Source: Pedobacter insulae (GTDB taxonomy: Bacteria > Bacteroidota > Bacteroidia > Sphingobacteriales > Sphingobacteriaceae). Taken from it: DNA of 64,000 nucleotides. A program made the translations under genes and the position numbers. Below, piece by piece: positions 8,787 to 17,684 of the stretch. Every line of letters starts with the position of its first letter. The first letter of the stretch is position 1. Location of the stretch: contig NZ_FOPP01000009.1 in assembly GCF_900113525.1 (NCBI RefSeq), positions 1-64,000 of the forward strand. The letters are read 5' to 3'. The notes beneath the pieces are model-generated. The model was not told the DNA's origin. It ran no database searches and saw nothing but the letters and a program-made list of their open reading frames with translations.

Positions 8787-10046
8787 ATGACTGATTTTAA
8801 GGGAGAAAAACTCATAAAGGATTTAAAAACCAAAAAGGTTTATGATTATATCGACACCGAAAACAATATAAATCAAATATCTAGGGAACTATTTTTAGAT
8901 AAGGATATTGAGGTACACTACCCCAGAGCTTTTGACGGTGGCGCGAAGTATAAAAAAATAAAAACCTTTAAATATGTAGGATTTAAAGGAAAGTTGCCAG
9001 TTGGTGTTTATAAGTCGGATAGTTATGGCTGGGGGTTCACTAAAAACCTTTATCCATTTGCGGACTATCTTGATAATTCTATTGACATCGAAGAAATTAT
9101 AATTGAAAAAGGTGGGAAAGCCGAAATTGATTTGGTGAACAAAAAATTATATCTGAATGAGAAAACACTGGAAGTACTGTTAAACTCATTCAAAAGCATC
9201 TTTAAGAAAAATAAGGCAGAAGTGGATTTTGTTTTACATGTAAATCTACACCAAATTTTCCCGGCGACTAATCCTAAACCTAATCAAACATACTTACCTG
9301 ATGCATTGGCAAATTCCTTAGCAGCTTGGGGTAATAGTATTGACGAGTTTTCAGATGCAGATAAAAATGCAATCACAGAATTGTTTGACAAATTATCTCT
9401 AGGCACGGACTTCTTAACGAAGGAGGCATTGGCAAAAACCAAAGAAATAGTTGACAATAAATACATCCAGGAAACGCTTAAAAAGTATAAAGAGTTGATG
9501 TCATTAAAAACTGACGGTGAATCTTTAGAGAAACAGTGGCAAGAATTTTTAAAAGAAAACAGTTGGATATTTTCGTCGATATTTGCTCAACCTGTTATTC
9601 TTTTTCAAAGAGAGGCTTATGTCGGAGGCAAAACAGTAGATAATCAAAATGGAAAATTTAACGATTTTTTAATTAAAAACAGCTTAAGTGACAACGTATC
9701 ATTTCTTGAATTAAAAACGCACAAGACTAAACTTTTGGAAAAAACAGCATACAGAGGTACAGATGTTTTTAGCGTTACAAAAGAATTGTCTGGTTGCATT
9801 GCTCAAGTATTAAATCAACGAGATAATTTTCAAAAAGAATTTTATGCGACTAAAGCAAAAAGCAAGTCAAAGGGCAATTTTGAGACATTTAATTCAAAAT
9901 GTGTAGTGTTAATTGGCTCCGTAAAAGACCTTTCTGAAGAACAGAAATATTCTTTTGAATTGTTTAGAAGCAATAGCAGAGATGTTGAAATTATAACCTT
10001 CGATGAATTACAGACCAAAATCGAGAGTTTGGAGGGTGTAAAATAA
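8787..10046 (+). CDS. sduA: Shedu-family (DUF4263) anti-phage nuclease, C-terminus altered by an IS256 insertion
   Basis: Single-gene Shedu defence proteins carry a C-terminal DUF4263 PD-(D/E)XK nuclease and a variable N-terminal sensor. Here residues ~245-400 form the DUF4263 domain: KQWQEFLKENSWIFSSIF, then GKFNDFL (Asp293) and FLELK (Glu308-x-Lys310) and a downstream helix CIAQVLNQRDNF. The N-terminal ~240 residues are a divergent domain of unknown role. The last four codons (EGVK, then stop) come from the left end of the adjacent IS. Rejoining the target duplication gives a native tail of QKVMSKK at 11386-11409. The nuclease core is complete, so function may survive. Confidence 0.85.
   Translation: MTDFKGEKLIKDLKTKKVYDYIDTENNINQISRELFLDKDIEVHYPRAFDGGAKYKKIKTFKYVGFKGKLPVGVYKSDSYGWGFTKNLYPFADYLDNSIDIEEIIIEKGGKAEIDLVNKKLYLNEKTLEVLLNSFKSIFKKNKAEVDFVLHVNLHQIFPATNPKPNQTYLPDALANSLAAWGNSIDEFSDADKNAITELFDKLSLGTDFLTKEALAKTKEIVDNKYIQETLKKYKELMSLKTDGESLEKQWQEFLKENSWIFSSIFAQPVILFQREAYVGGKTVDNQNGKFNDFLIKNSLSDNVSFLELKTHKTKLLEKTAYRGTDVFSVTKELSGCIAQVLNQRDNFQKEFYATKAKSKSKGNFETFNSKCVVLIGSVKDLSEEQKYSFELFRSNSRDVEIITFDELQTKIESLEGVK
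10024..10031. repeat. Left target-site duplication of the IS256-family element
   Basis: AGAGTTTG directly abuts the left inverted repeat and is repeated exactly at 11378-11385 next to the right inverted repeat. Eight base pairs is the normal duplication length of the IS256 family. Confidence 0.9.
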
Positions 10047-11377
10047 ACTGTGTCAGAATAGTTAATTATTAACTTAGAGACACAGTTTATAAAATGAGAA
10101 AAGATGAGCAGCTCGATTATGAGCAAATGAAGCAAAAGGCCCTTGAGCAATTGCGTTCGGGCAAATCCTTGTACGGTAAGGACGGAGCTTTTGCTCCCTT
10201 ACTAAAAAGTTTTTTAGACTCTGCATTAGAAGCGGAGCTTGAAAGCCATTTAGATTCTGAGGAACGCCTTTCAGGCAACCGTAAAAATGGGAAGACCAGT
10301 AAAGAAGTACGTACTTCCTCTGGTACCATTACCATAGACACTCCAAGAGATCGGAGCGCTACCTTTGAACCTGAGCTGATCCGCAAACGAGAGACGATTC
10401 TTGCAGAAAGCCTGGAAACTAAGATCATTGGCATGTATGGTCTTGGAATGAGCCTTAGGGATATTTCCAAGCACATCAAGGATATGTACGATACAGATAT
10501 CAGTCACACGACTTTATCGGCCATTACAGACAAGATTATTCCAGAAGTAAAAGAATGGCAATCCCGACCATTGGAGGATCTCTACACCATCGTATGGCTG
10601 GATGCAATGCATTACAAAGTCAAGGAGGATCATCGAATGATCTCACATGCAGTTTACAATATTATTGGCATAGATCGCCACGGCTATAAGACGTTTTTAG
10701 GGATGTATGTTTCTCAAAATGAAGGCGCCAATTTTTGGCTATCTGTGCTCACTGATTTACAGAACAGGGGTGTAAAAGATATTCTGATTGCCTGCATTGA
10801 CAACCTGAATGGCTTTCCAGCTGCTATAAATACGGTATTCCCTCAAACAGAGATTCAGACCTGTGTGGTACATCAAATCCGCAACAGTTTGAAATACGTA
10901 GCCTCTAAAGACCAGAAAGCATTTATGGCTGACCTGAAGCCTGTTTATAAAGCGGATACACTTGAACAGGCAGAACTTAGAATGGATGATCTGGAGGCTA
11001 AATGGGGTAAGAAATATGAAAAGGTGATTGAGTCCTGGAGGAATAATTGGCCAAAATTGACCAGCTACTTTCGATATGATGCTCCTATTCGAAGGTTGAT
11101 TTATACCACCAATACCATTGAAGGATTTCACCGACAGGTTCGAAAGGTTACTAAAACCAAGGGAGCATTTACTTCTGATATGGCACTACTAAAATTAATC
11201 TATCTGGCTCATAATAACATCAGCCAAAAGTGGACAATGCCATTAAGTAATTGGGGTGTTACGGCACAAAAACTTGCCATTTGGTTTCCTGATCGGATGG
11301 TATTAGATTTGAACTAAAATGAACAAGGCAGTAACTCTAACGAATCACCGCCCTGACACAGTTTATTTTACATACCC
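10032..11377 (+). mobile_element. IS256-family insertion sequence (1346 bp)
   Basis: The element is bounded by 25-bp imperfect inverted repeats with 3 mismatches, at 10032-10056 and 11353-11377, sharing TGTAAAATAAACTGTGTCAG. It is flanked by the 8-bp direct repeat AGAGTTTG. Its length and single transposase ORF are standard for IS256. It sits within the 3' end of the Shedu gene and looks recent, because the duplication is perfect and the transposase intact. Confidence 0.92.
10094..11317 (+). CDS. IS256-family transposase
   Basis: DDE transposase of the Transposase_mut (IS256) family, 407 residues, full length. Visible landmarks are LLKSFLDSALEAELESHL near the N-terminus, GMYGLGMSLRDISKHI in the helix-turn-helix region, the first catalytic aspartate in VWLDAMHYKV (~162-171), the second in ACIDNLNGFP (~235), the CVVHQIRNSLKYV block (~256-268) and the C-terminal YTTNTIEGFHRQ with the catalytic glutamate (~341). 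No frameshift is seen, so the element is probably autonomous. Confidence 0.97.
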   Translation: MRKDEQLDYEQMKQKALEQLRSGKSLYGKDGAFAPLLKSFLDSALEAELESHLDSEERLSGNRKNGKTSKEVRTSSGTITIDTPRDRSATFEPELIRKRETILAESLETKIIGMYGLGMSLRDISKHIKDMYDTDISHTTLSAITDKIIPEVKEWQSRPLEDLYTIVWLDAMHYKVKEDHRMISHAVYNIIGIDRHGYKTFLGMYVSQNEGANFWLSVLTDLQNRGVKDILIACIDNLNGFPAAINTVFPQTEIQTCVVHQIRNSLKYVASKDQKAFMADLKPVYKADTLEQAELRMDDLEAKWGKKYEKVIESWRNNWPKLTSYFRYDAPIRRLIYTTNTIEGFHRQVRKVTKTKGAFTSDMALLKLIYLAHNNISQKWTMPLSNWGVTAQKLAIWFPDRMVLDLN

Positions 11378-11385
11378 AGAGTTTG
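11378..11385. repeat. Right target-site duplication of the IS256-family element
   Basis: AGAGTTTG copy that abuts the right inverted repeat and restores the Shedu reading frame. The following codons CAA AAG GTT ATG AGT AAA AAA TAG (11386-11409) are the displaced original end of that gene. Confidence 0.9.
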
Positions 11386-11415
11386 CAAAAGGTTATGAGT
11401 AAAAAATAGAATTTC

Positions 11416-12330
11416 TCAGCTATTCTTATCAGGATCATCATAATCAATATCTCTATCTTCATCATCCCATTTATCATGGAGCTTATCCAGCGCATCCAGC
11501 ATTTTTTCCGGCAGATCACTATTGCCACTGATCAGTTTCAAGGTATTAAAATCGATCCCGTCCGGCAGGTTGGTTTCCAATCCGCCTTTAAGCTTTTCAA
11601 ATAATTCTTCTTCGGTATAGGCCTTACCCGTTTCAGGATTAGGTGGCATTCCAATTTGCTTTACCATTTTTACTACCTCTATAAAATCGGCATTGCTTCC
11701 GGTAAAGGTGAGTTTAGTTTTAGGTACTTCATCACCTGCAAGCAAGGAGGCTTCAAACTCATTTTCCAGATGATCTTTTAAAAGTTCCATAGCCCTGATT
11801 TTAGCAAAAGCATAATCAAAGCCAGTAGAAAAAGAACGGTCACTGTAAAAGAAAACCGGATCAATATCTATTGCCATATCTCGCTTCGTAAACCGATCGT
11901 CCACATTACGGACGAAATACTTGGTATCTAGGGAGTCCAAATCTTCTTTGTAATAATCGAACAGATGTTCGTTGCGGCGAAAGTAATCTTCAATCTCATC
12001 TACCTCATCAATCAGGTACTCTTTATCTTCCGCCGTATGGTGAGCGGGACGGAAAACCTCTGTATTGTAAACCTCGCACATAAAAATCATCCTGCCCATT
12101 ACAACAGGTTTCACATACTTGAAAAAGTATATCTCTTCTGATCTCTTTTTGAATGGATGATCTGAAATATAGGCTTTGAGTTCCTCCAGATATACATCTA
12201 TGATTTCGATCGAAATTTTTGCCCACTCGTCCGATTTTGGATAATCCAGCCGAATGTTTAGCAACTCCTCATCCATTCGGTTAATGAGTATCTGGCAATA
12301 TGATTTCATTTCTTCTATAACTATATACAA
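11416..12330 (-). CDS. rteC: RteC-family protein (tetracycline-element regulator type)
   Basis: RteC proteins are DNA-binding regulators first known from CTnDOT, where RteC activates excision genes. This 304-residue protein shows the family pattern: EIYFFKYVKPVVMGRMIFMCEVYN (~81-104), HLFDYYKEDLDSLDTKYFVRN (~137-157), then DPVFFYSDRSFSTGFDYAFAKIRAMELL. The remaining C-terminal part carries the ELFEKLKGGLETNLPDG region and an acidic tail. It is transcribed towards the IS and the Shedu gene. A second, diverged RteC gene lies at 30566-31426. No RteA/RteB two-component pair is visible, so its regulatory input must differ from CTnDOT. Confidence 0.85.
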   Translation of the reverse strand: MYIVIEEMKSYCQILINRMDEELLNIRLDYPKSDEWAKISIEIIDVYLEELKAYISDHPFKKRSEEIYFFKYVKPVVMGRMIFMCEVYNTEVFRPAHHTAEDKEYLIDEVDEIEDYFRRNEHLFDYYKEDLDSLDTKYFVRNVDDRFTKRDMAIDIDPVFFYSDRSFSTGFDYAFAKIRAMELLKDHLENEFEASLLAGDEVPKTKLTFTGSNADFIEVVKMVKQIGMPPNPETGKAYTEEELFEKLKGGLETNLPDGIDFNTLKLISGNSDLPEKMLDALDKLHDKWDDEDRDIDYDDPDKNS

Positions 12331-12498
12331 ACACTAAAATACCGAAAATAAATCAGTCATAACAAAATAGTGTTTTTACCACTAATAACATCCTGGGAGC
12401 ATCTAGTAGCTGGTTTGACCTCTAAATTTGCTATATCAAAAAACTGCATTTTCAATAAGTACAATAACAGAAACAAAATATTAAGCTTATCCGAGTGG

Positions 12499-13311
12499 CT
12501 ATATTTGTTGTTCAATCAGTTGAAATTCCTGATCAGAAAGAGACATTTTATAAATGCCTGTTTCTGGAAAGTTGGTTTTGCAGAGCTGAACTATTTTTTC
12601 TTCATGTTCCTTAGATATTTGAGCGCCTAAATAAAGGCTTGAAATAATATTGGGAGGGATTGAAAGCAGATTCTCTTCCCATTTTAAAAACACCAGCCTG
12701 ATTTCACTTTCATATTCCCATTGGATTGATTTCGTTTTTAGCCACATAAGTAATGGCGAAGAATCATCCGATGATTCGAAAATGTAATTTTTACGCTTAC
12801 TATCGTAGACTGCCTTAAGGAATAGGTATTTGGAAATATTGTTCGCTTTTGTTTGGCCTCCCAAATAGATGATCATCGCTTTTGTATCAAACTCAAAACA
12901 AACGCCAGAATGATCCTTAGCGTAATGCGACCACATCAGCATGTTATTTTTATGCTCACTGAAGCAGGTAATTTTCACATTGGGAAGTATTTTGGTTTGA
13001 ACTTCCCGAACCTGAGTTTTCGAGAAATCTTTTACAAAGTTCAGGTAGATCTGCGATTTGGTAAAGCCTTTTGTATTGAGTAGGTATTTGTACTCACTAT
13101 TGTTCAACACATTATAAATATACTCATCGGTAATCTTTACCAGCAATGGGTGGCAATCAAAAGGGTCATTAAATTTTAGTGGTGAATTAAAGTGAAGTTG
13201 GCTGTTCTCGAGTAAAAGGATGCCGTTTTCTGCCGAAGTATACTTGTACAGATAGTCAATCTCTGCTACGTGGTTAAGATCGTCGAATATAATCTGACTC
13301 GATGGTTTCAT
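12499..13311 (-). CDS. DUF2971 domain protein
   Basis: A 270-residue soluble protein with the DUF2971 pattern: LYKYTSAENGILLLENSQLHFNSPLKFNDPFDC at ~20-52, then KITCFSEHKNNMLMWSHYAKDHSGVCFEF at ~132-160, where the FSE...MWSHYA..H.G.C block is the family hallmark, and a late LYLGAQISKEHEEKI segment. The biochemical role is unknown. DUF2971 proteins are frequent in mobile islands and near phage-defence genes. It is read alone on the minus strand, upstream of and divergent from the mobilization genes. The 168 bp between it and rteC hold nothing recognisable. Confidence 0.88.
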   Translation of the reverse strand: MKPSSQIIFDDLNHVAEIDYLYKYTSAENGILLLENSQLHFNSPLKFNDPFDCHPLLVKITDEYIYNVLNNSEYKYLLNTKGFTKSQIYLNFVKDFSKTQVREVQTKILPNVKITCFSEHKNNMLMWSHYAKDHSGVCFEFDTKAMIIYLGGQTKANNISKYLFLKAVYDSKRKNYIFESSDDSSPLLMWLKTKSIQWEYESEIRLVFLKWEENLLSIPPNIISSLYLGAQISKEHEEKIVQLCKTNFPETGIYKMSLSDQEFQLIEQQI

Positions 13312-13388
13312 ATACTTATTTTTTATAAAGGTAAAGGATCAGAAGCAGATAAACCGCTTACAGTTCGGCAAGACTTTTCATCCCCTTT

Positions 13389-13407
13389 CAATCCCAAGTT
13401 GGGATTG
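13389..13407. other. Palindrome upstream of the mob genes, candidate oriT element
   Basis: CAATCCCAA and TTGGGATTG form a perfect 9-bp inverted repeat around a single base, in the short gap between the divergent DUF2971 gene and the mobilization operon. In Bacteroidota elements the relaxase nick site usually lies just upstream of mobA, beside such repeats. Assignment as oriT is inferred from position; the nick site cannot be read directly. Confidence 0.4.
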
Positions 13408-13451
13408 CCCGAAAATTTTACGCTCAATCTTTGGCATAAACAATAATTGCC

Positions 13452-13631
13452 ATGAGAAAAAGATCAAAACCCATCAAGGAAAAAGCGCCAGATAAGCCCA
13501 CCTATAAACTGCAACTTCCAAAGAAAAAAGTCCAACCAGAACGGCAGAAAATCCGGCAGCTTTTACGTTCCATGCTTCCGATGGAAGAAGAGCAAAGGCA
13601 ACTCAAAGAAGAACAAAGTCTGTTCAGATAA
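13452..13631 (+). CDS. Small basic protein upstream of mobA
   Basis: A 59-residue ORF starting at ATG 13452, very rich in Lys, Arg and Gln (it begins MRKRSKPIKEKAPDKPTYK) and ending in a helical Gln/Glu-rich tail. No domain is recognised. It opens the mobilization operon, 12 bp before the next small ORF, and reads in the same direction as mobA. Its charge suggests nucleic-acid binding or a relaxosome accessory role, but nothing in the sequence proves this. It is too short for most gene callers. Confidence 0.5.
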   Translation: MRKRSKPIKEKAPDKPTYKLQLPKKKVQPERQKIRQLLRSMLPMEEEQRQLKEEQSLFR

Positions 13632-13643
13632 ATCCCCCACCCG

Positions 13644-13820
13644 ATGATGAAATATTTAGTAGAAAATCGATTCCCTGAAGGAATTTTGGGCGCCGTTCTG
13701 TCTGCGTTTGAACGGAGCAAAGATGTATTTCCGTCTACGGAAACCTCTTTGCCTGCTCCCGCAGGAAATGAAGGCGCTGCGGAACTTGCCCCTTCTGGAA
13801 ACAAAAAAAGATCAACGTAA
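13644..13820 (+). CDS. Small protein translationally coupled to mobA
   Basis: A 58-residue ORF from ATG 13644 with no recognised domain. It begins MMKYLVENRFPEGILGAVL and ends in a Pro/Ala/Ser-rich tail with NKKRST. Its stop overlaps the mobA start in a TAATG junction, a strong sign of real translation. Similar short ORFs commonly precede mobA in Bacteroidota elements. Function unknown. Confidence 0.5.
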   Translation: MMKYLVENRFPEGILGAVLSAFERSKDVFPSTETSLPAPAGNEGAAELAPSGNKKRST

Positions 13821-14230
13821 TGCCCAGGAGAAAATCTGCCGACCCTGAAAAAATACTGAGCCGTGTACTGAGGATCAGGTTAACCGATGCCGCATTTAAA
13901 AGGCTGGAAAAGATCAGTAAAAGCAGCGATTGTCATACTGTTGGTGAAGCCGCAAGAAAGATCCTGAGCAAAGAAAAGATAACCCTTTTCTACAAAGACA
14001 TTAGCCTCAATTCCACAATGGAAGAGCTGGCATTGATCCGTAAAGAACTGCGGGCAATCGGCATCAACATCAACCAGATCACCAAAGCATTTCACAGCGA
14101 CAAACGGGAAACCCCGCAAATGTTCCAGGTCACCAAAGTGACCATGCTTTATGAAAAGGTGGAAGCAAAAACGGACACTTTATTGATCCTGATCAACAAA
14201 CTTGCAGAGAAATGGTTGCCAAGATCATAA
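13820..14230 (+). CDS. mobA: Mobilization protein MobA (relaxosome accessory)
   Basis: DNA-binding accessory protein that helps the relaxase act at oriT. At 136 residues it has a basic N-terminus, then RLTDAAFKRLEKISK (~27-41), where a ribbon-helix-helix would sit, then GEAARKILSKEKI and LALIRKELRAIGININQITKAFHS (~71-94). The last is the typical block of MobA/MobC-type proteins that pair with MOBP relaxases. The start is fixed by the TAATG junction. It overlaps mobB by 19 bp, so the two are co-translated. Confidence 0.85.
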   Translation: MPRRKSADPEKILSRVLRIRLTDAAFKRLEKISKSSDCHTVGEAARKILSKEKITLFYKDISLNSTMEELALIRKELRAIGININQITKAFHSDKRETPQMFQVTKVTMLYEKVEAKTDTLLILINKLAEKWLPRS

Positions 14231-15474
14231 CCGGAAAAAGTTTTAGGGGCGCACTGCATTACAATGAAAACAAGGTGCTGGAAGGAAAGGCAGAGCTGAT
14301 CCTTGCCAGTGGCTTTGCCGGAGACATTGAACGCATGAACTTTAATCAGAAGCTGCACCGCTTTGAAAACCTGCTCATGCTCAACCCCAAGGTAAAGACC
14401 AATACCCTGCACATCTCCTTAAATTTTGATGCCGCTGAAAAACTGACCGATGAAACCCTGCAAAAAATAGCGTTGACCTATATGGAAAAGATCGGTTTTG
14501 GTGACCAACCGTTTATCGCCTATCGGCATCATGACGCAGGTCATGATCACATCCATTTGGTGACTACCAACATCAAAGCCGATGGTGAGCGCATAGACCT
14601 GCATAATATTGGTGCCAACCAATCCGAGAAAGCCAGAAAGGAAATAGAGGCAGAATATAAACTCGTCAAGGCACAGGGCAAGGAGTACAAACCAGAGCCC
14701 GGGATTAAGGCAGTGGATATAGAAAAGGTATTATATGGAAAGCTGCCAACCAAACGGGCAGTCAGCAACACGGTTAACGCAGTCACCAAATCCTATAAAT
14801 TTACCTCACTTGCTGAGCTGAATGCCGTGCTGAAACAGTTTAACGTAGTTGCCGACCGTGGAACCGAAGACAGCCAAATGTTCCAGAAGAAAGGATTAAT
14901 CTATAGCTTTTTGGATGAAAAGGGCAACAAGATCGGAATACCCATCAAATCCAGTTCTCTTTATACCAAACCAACATTGCCTTGGCTGGAGAAGCAATTT
15001 CGAAAGCATGAACAAAACCGATTACAGTTCAAACCACAGTTGAAACGAACAATAGACACAGTACTATTGGCCAAGCCAGCAGATCAGTCGACCTTCATTG
15101 CATCATTAAAAGCCCAGGGGATTGCTGCAATTTTCAGGATCGGCGTAAATGGTCAGGCCTACGGAATTACCTTTGTGGACCATAAAAACAAGACCGTTTT
15201 CAACGGCAGCGACCTGGGTAAAGCCTACAGCGCCAAGGCGATTATAAGCAGCTTTAGTAAGCAGGATACTTTACAAAAGTCAAGAAGTTATTTACATAAG
15301 TCAATGGAAAAGACCCAAAAGTCAACGAAAATAATTGATACTGAAGAGTTAAAACGGAACGCCATAGAATTCTCATCAAGCAAACACACGTTACTGGATG
15401 CGCTGATGAAAGACCAATACGACCAGTCCGGCCAAGTCCCAAAGAAAAAGAAAAGAAAAAAACTCAGAATCTAA
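14212..15474 (+). CDS. mobB: MOBP-type relaxase MobB
   Basis: Relaxase that nicks oriT and stays bound to the 5' end through a tyrosine. The N-terminal Relaxase domain runs to about residue 250. Tyr17 in LHYNENK is the likely catalytic residue, LHISLNF is at ~66-72, and the histidine triad lies in HHDAGHDHIHLV (106-117; HxDxxHxHxH). The C-terminal ~170 residues are basic and presumably aid DNA binding or coupling. At 420 residues the length is normal. It overlaps mobA and is followed after 10 bp by the coupling protein gene. Confidence 0.95.
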   Translation: MVAKIITGKSFRGALHYNENKVLEGKAELILASGFAGDIERMNFNQKLHRFENLLMLNPKVKTNTLHISLNFDAAEKLTDETLQKIALTYMEKIGFGDQPFIAYRHHDAGHDHIHLVTTNIKADGERIDLHNIGANQSEKARKEIEAEYKLVKAQGKEYKPEPGIKAVDIEKVLYGKLPTKRAVSNTVNAVTKSYKFTSLAELNAVLKQFNVVADRGTEDSQMFQKKGLIYSFLDEKGNKIGIPIKSSSLYTKPTLPWLEKQFRKHEQNRLQFKPQLKRTIDTVLLAKPADQSTFIASLKAQGIAAIFRIGVNGQAYGITFVDHKNKTVFNGSDLGKAYSAKAIISSFSKQDTLQKSRSYLHKSMEKTQKSTKIIDTEELKRNAIEFSSSKHTLLDALMKDQYDQSGQVPKKKKRKKLRI

Positions 15475-15484
15475 ACCCTTTACT

Positions 15485-17545
15485 ATGCAAACAGGAGAAA
15501 ACATACAGGCATTGCGCAAGATCGCCGACTTTACAGGGCTGCTTAGCCTTGTCATACTTGCCATACATTTTTATATTTTTTGTTATGCTGCCTTTCAAAA
15601 ATGGGCTTTAACGGCAGAACTCACAGATCACATACTGGAAAAGATCAGCCCGTTGGCCGTATTTAAAACGGAACTATTTTCTAAATCAGCAGCACTATTG
15701 TTATTGGTTATCTCTCTTATTGCAGCCAAAGGCAAAAAGGATGAGAGGATCAGGAGGCAAACCATAGCCACATACTTGATCACTGGGCTGATCCTATACA
15801 GCATCAGCCATTTCTTTTTAAACCTGCAAACTACACCAGAAACGATTGCCCTGCTATATATTGGCACCACAGGTTTTGGTTACCTGCTAATTTTAGCCGG
15901 AGGTAATTTACTGTCCCGTTTATTGCAGGTCAATTTAAGTGGCGACACGTTCAATAAAGACAATGAAACCTTTCCGCAGGAAGAACGGCTATTGGAAAAC
16001 GAATACAGCATTAATTTACCTACAAAGTACTGGCTAAAGGGGAAGCTGAGAAATGGCTGGATTAATGTAATCAACCCCTTCAGAAGTACTTTGCTGTCCG
16101 GTTCTGCCGGAGCCGGGAAGACCTACTTTTATATCCGGCATGTGATCGATCAGCACCTAAAGAAGGGATTTTCCATGCTTTTATATGATTTCAAGTATAG
16201 CGATTTAACCACACTAGCCTACAATAAATTGTTAAAATATGCGAAGAACTTTAAGGTGAAACCTTCCTTTTGGGTCATCAATTTTGATGATATTATGCAC
16301 CGCTGTAACCCCTTAGAACCACAGGGTATGACAGACATTACCGATGCCACTGAATCGGCCCGAACAATTATGCTTGGGCTAAATCGTGAGTGGTTGAAAA
16401 AACAAGGCGATTTTTTCGTGGAATCGGCAATCAGTTTTGTAACAGCACTCATCTGGTATTTAAAGAAGTATCAGGATGGCAAATATTGCACCTTACCACA
16501 TACTATTGAATTGATGATGGTAGATTATAAGCGGCTTTTCACAGTATTAATTGATGAACCGGAAATACAGGCGCTGTTAAATCCATTTATTTCAGCCTGG
16601 GAAAAAGAAGAGTGGGGACAACTCGAGGGACAGATTGGTAGCGCAAAGATCAGTATGGCAAGACTGGTTTCACCAAAACTGTATTATGTGCTGAGCGGGA
16701 ACGATTTTACGCTCGACATCAATAATCCTGATGATCCGAAAATTGTATGCTTGGGCAATAATCCGCAGAAATTGCAGACCTATGGTGCGGTGCTGTCGCT
16801 TTACGTAAGCCGTATTTTAAAACTGGTCAATCAAAAGGATAAGCTCAAATGCAGCCTGGTTTTTGACGAATACCCTACGCTGGTAGCGGATTTAGTGCCA
16901 ACGATCACCACGGCCAGAAGCAATCTGGTCAGCTGTACCATTGGTATTCAGTCCATAGAACAGGTAAAAAAGGAATATGGTGCGGAACAGGCCAATATTA
17001 TTGCCGGCATTTCCGGTAATATCATCAGCGGCCAGGTAAGCGGGGATAGCGCAAAGAAGTTATCGGAGACTTTTGGCAAGATCGTACAGGACAGGCAGAG
17101 CCTGAGCATCAACAGTAGTGATACCTCTTTAAGCAAATCAACACAACTGGATTCTGCAATTCCCGCCAGTAAAATTGCTTCACTTTCTTCTGGGCAATTT
17201 GTGGGAATGGTGGCTGATAACCCTGATCAGAAGATTGAACTCAAAATGTTTCATGCGGAAATTATCAATGATCATCAGGCGATTGCTCTCGAAGAGAAGA
17301 CGTATGTAGATCTTCCCCAGATCAGAAAGGTGACAGAGGAAGATTTGCAGGAAAATTATATTCGGATTAAAGATGATATCCAGGATTTGCTTACAAGAGA
17401 GTTGGGCGTGCCGGACGCAGAGCCAGAGGTACTTGATGTTAAAGAACAGAAGAAGCTGGGAGGCAGGAAAATGTCGGTTAAGAACACGGTTTCAAGTGGG
17501 AAGGCTAAGGTGAATAAGGGAGAAAAACGGGCAATGTCTTTGTAA
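15485..17545 (+). CDS. mobC: VirD4/TraG-like type IV coupling protein (MobC)
   Basis: Inner-membrane ATPase that delivers the relaxase-DNA complex to the secretion channel. Three or four membrane segments lie within residues ~15-140, including LLSLVILAIHFYIFCYAAF near the start. The YWLKGKLRNGWINVINPFR lead-in is followed by Walker A GSAGAGKTY (~203-211) and Walker B SLVFDEYPTLVADL (~457-470). The C-terminus is a charged tail. At 686 residues it matches family size. It closes the mob operon; a hairpin terminator follows about 65 bp downstream. Confidence 0.93.
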   Translation: MQTGENIQALRKIADFTGLLSLVILAIHFYIFCYAAFQKWALTAELTDHILEKISPLAVFKTELFSKSAALLLLVISLIAAKGKKDERIRRQTIATYLITGLILYSISHFFLNLQTTPETIALLYIGTTGFGYLLILAGGNLLSRLLQVNLSGDTFNKDNETFPQEERLLENEYSINLPTKYWLKGKLRNGWINVINPFRSTLLSGSAGAGKTYFYIRHVIDQHLKKGFSMLLYDFKYSDLTTLAYNKLLKYAKNFKVKPSFWVINFDDIMHRCNPLEPQGMTDITDATESARTIMLGLNREWLKKQGDFFVESAISFVTALIWYLKKYQDGKYCTLPHTIELMMVDYKRLFTVLIDEPEIQALLNPFISAWEKEEWGQLEGQIGSAKISMARLVSPKLYYVLSGNDFTLDINNPDDPKIVCLGNNPQKLQTYGAVLSLYVSRILKLVNQKDKLKCSLVFDEYPTLVADLVPTITTARSNLVSCTIGIQSIEQVKKEYGAEQANIIAGISGNIISGQVSGDSAKKLSETFGKIVQDRQSLSINSSDTSLSKSTQLDSAIPASKIASLSSGQFVGMVADNPDQKIELKMFHAEIINDHQAIALEEKTYVDLPQIRKVTEEDLQENYIRIKDDIQDLLTRELGVPDAEPEVLDVKEQKKLGGRKMSVKNTVSSGKAKVNKGEKRAMSL

Positions 17546-17609
17546 TCTTATTTAGATCTTTTGGTTTTAGGGTTTTAATTTTTACCTTAGATTACGAGAG
17601 CGTTAATTT

Positions 17610-17646
17610 AGCGGAGCTAGTCACATGACCAGTTCCGCTTTTTTGT
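17610..17646 (+). terminator. Rho-independent terminator after the mob operon
   Basis: AGCGGAgCTaGTCA pairs with TGACcAGTTCCGCT around a 2-base loop and is followed by TTTTTT. It lies about 65 bp after the coupling-protein stop. The hairpin could also serve the convergent lipoprotein gene. Confidence 0.8.
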
Positions 17647-17684
17647 TTAACATATTTCTGGCAAGTATAGTTGTGGTAATATAG

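Noticed and set aside
13502..13804. A 100-codon minus-strand ORF upstream of mobA
   Set aside because: It is antisense to two small plus-strand ORFs, one of them joined to mobA by a TAATG junction, so it looks like a shadow.
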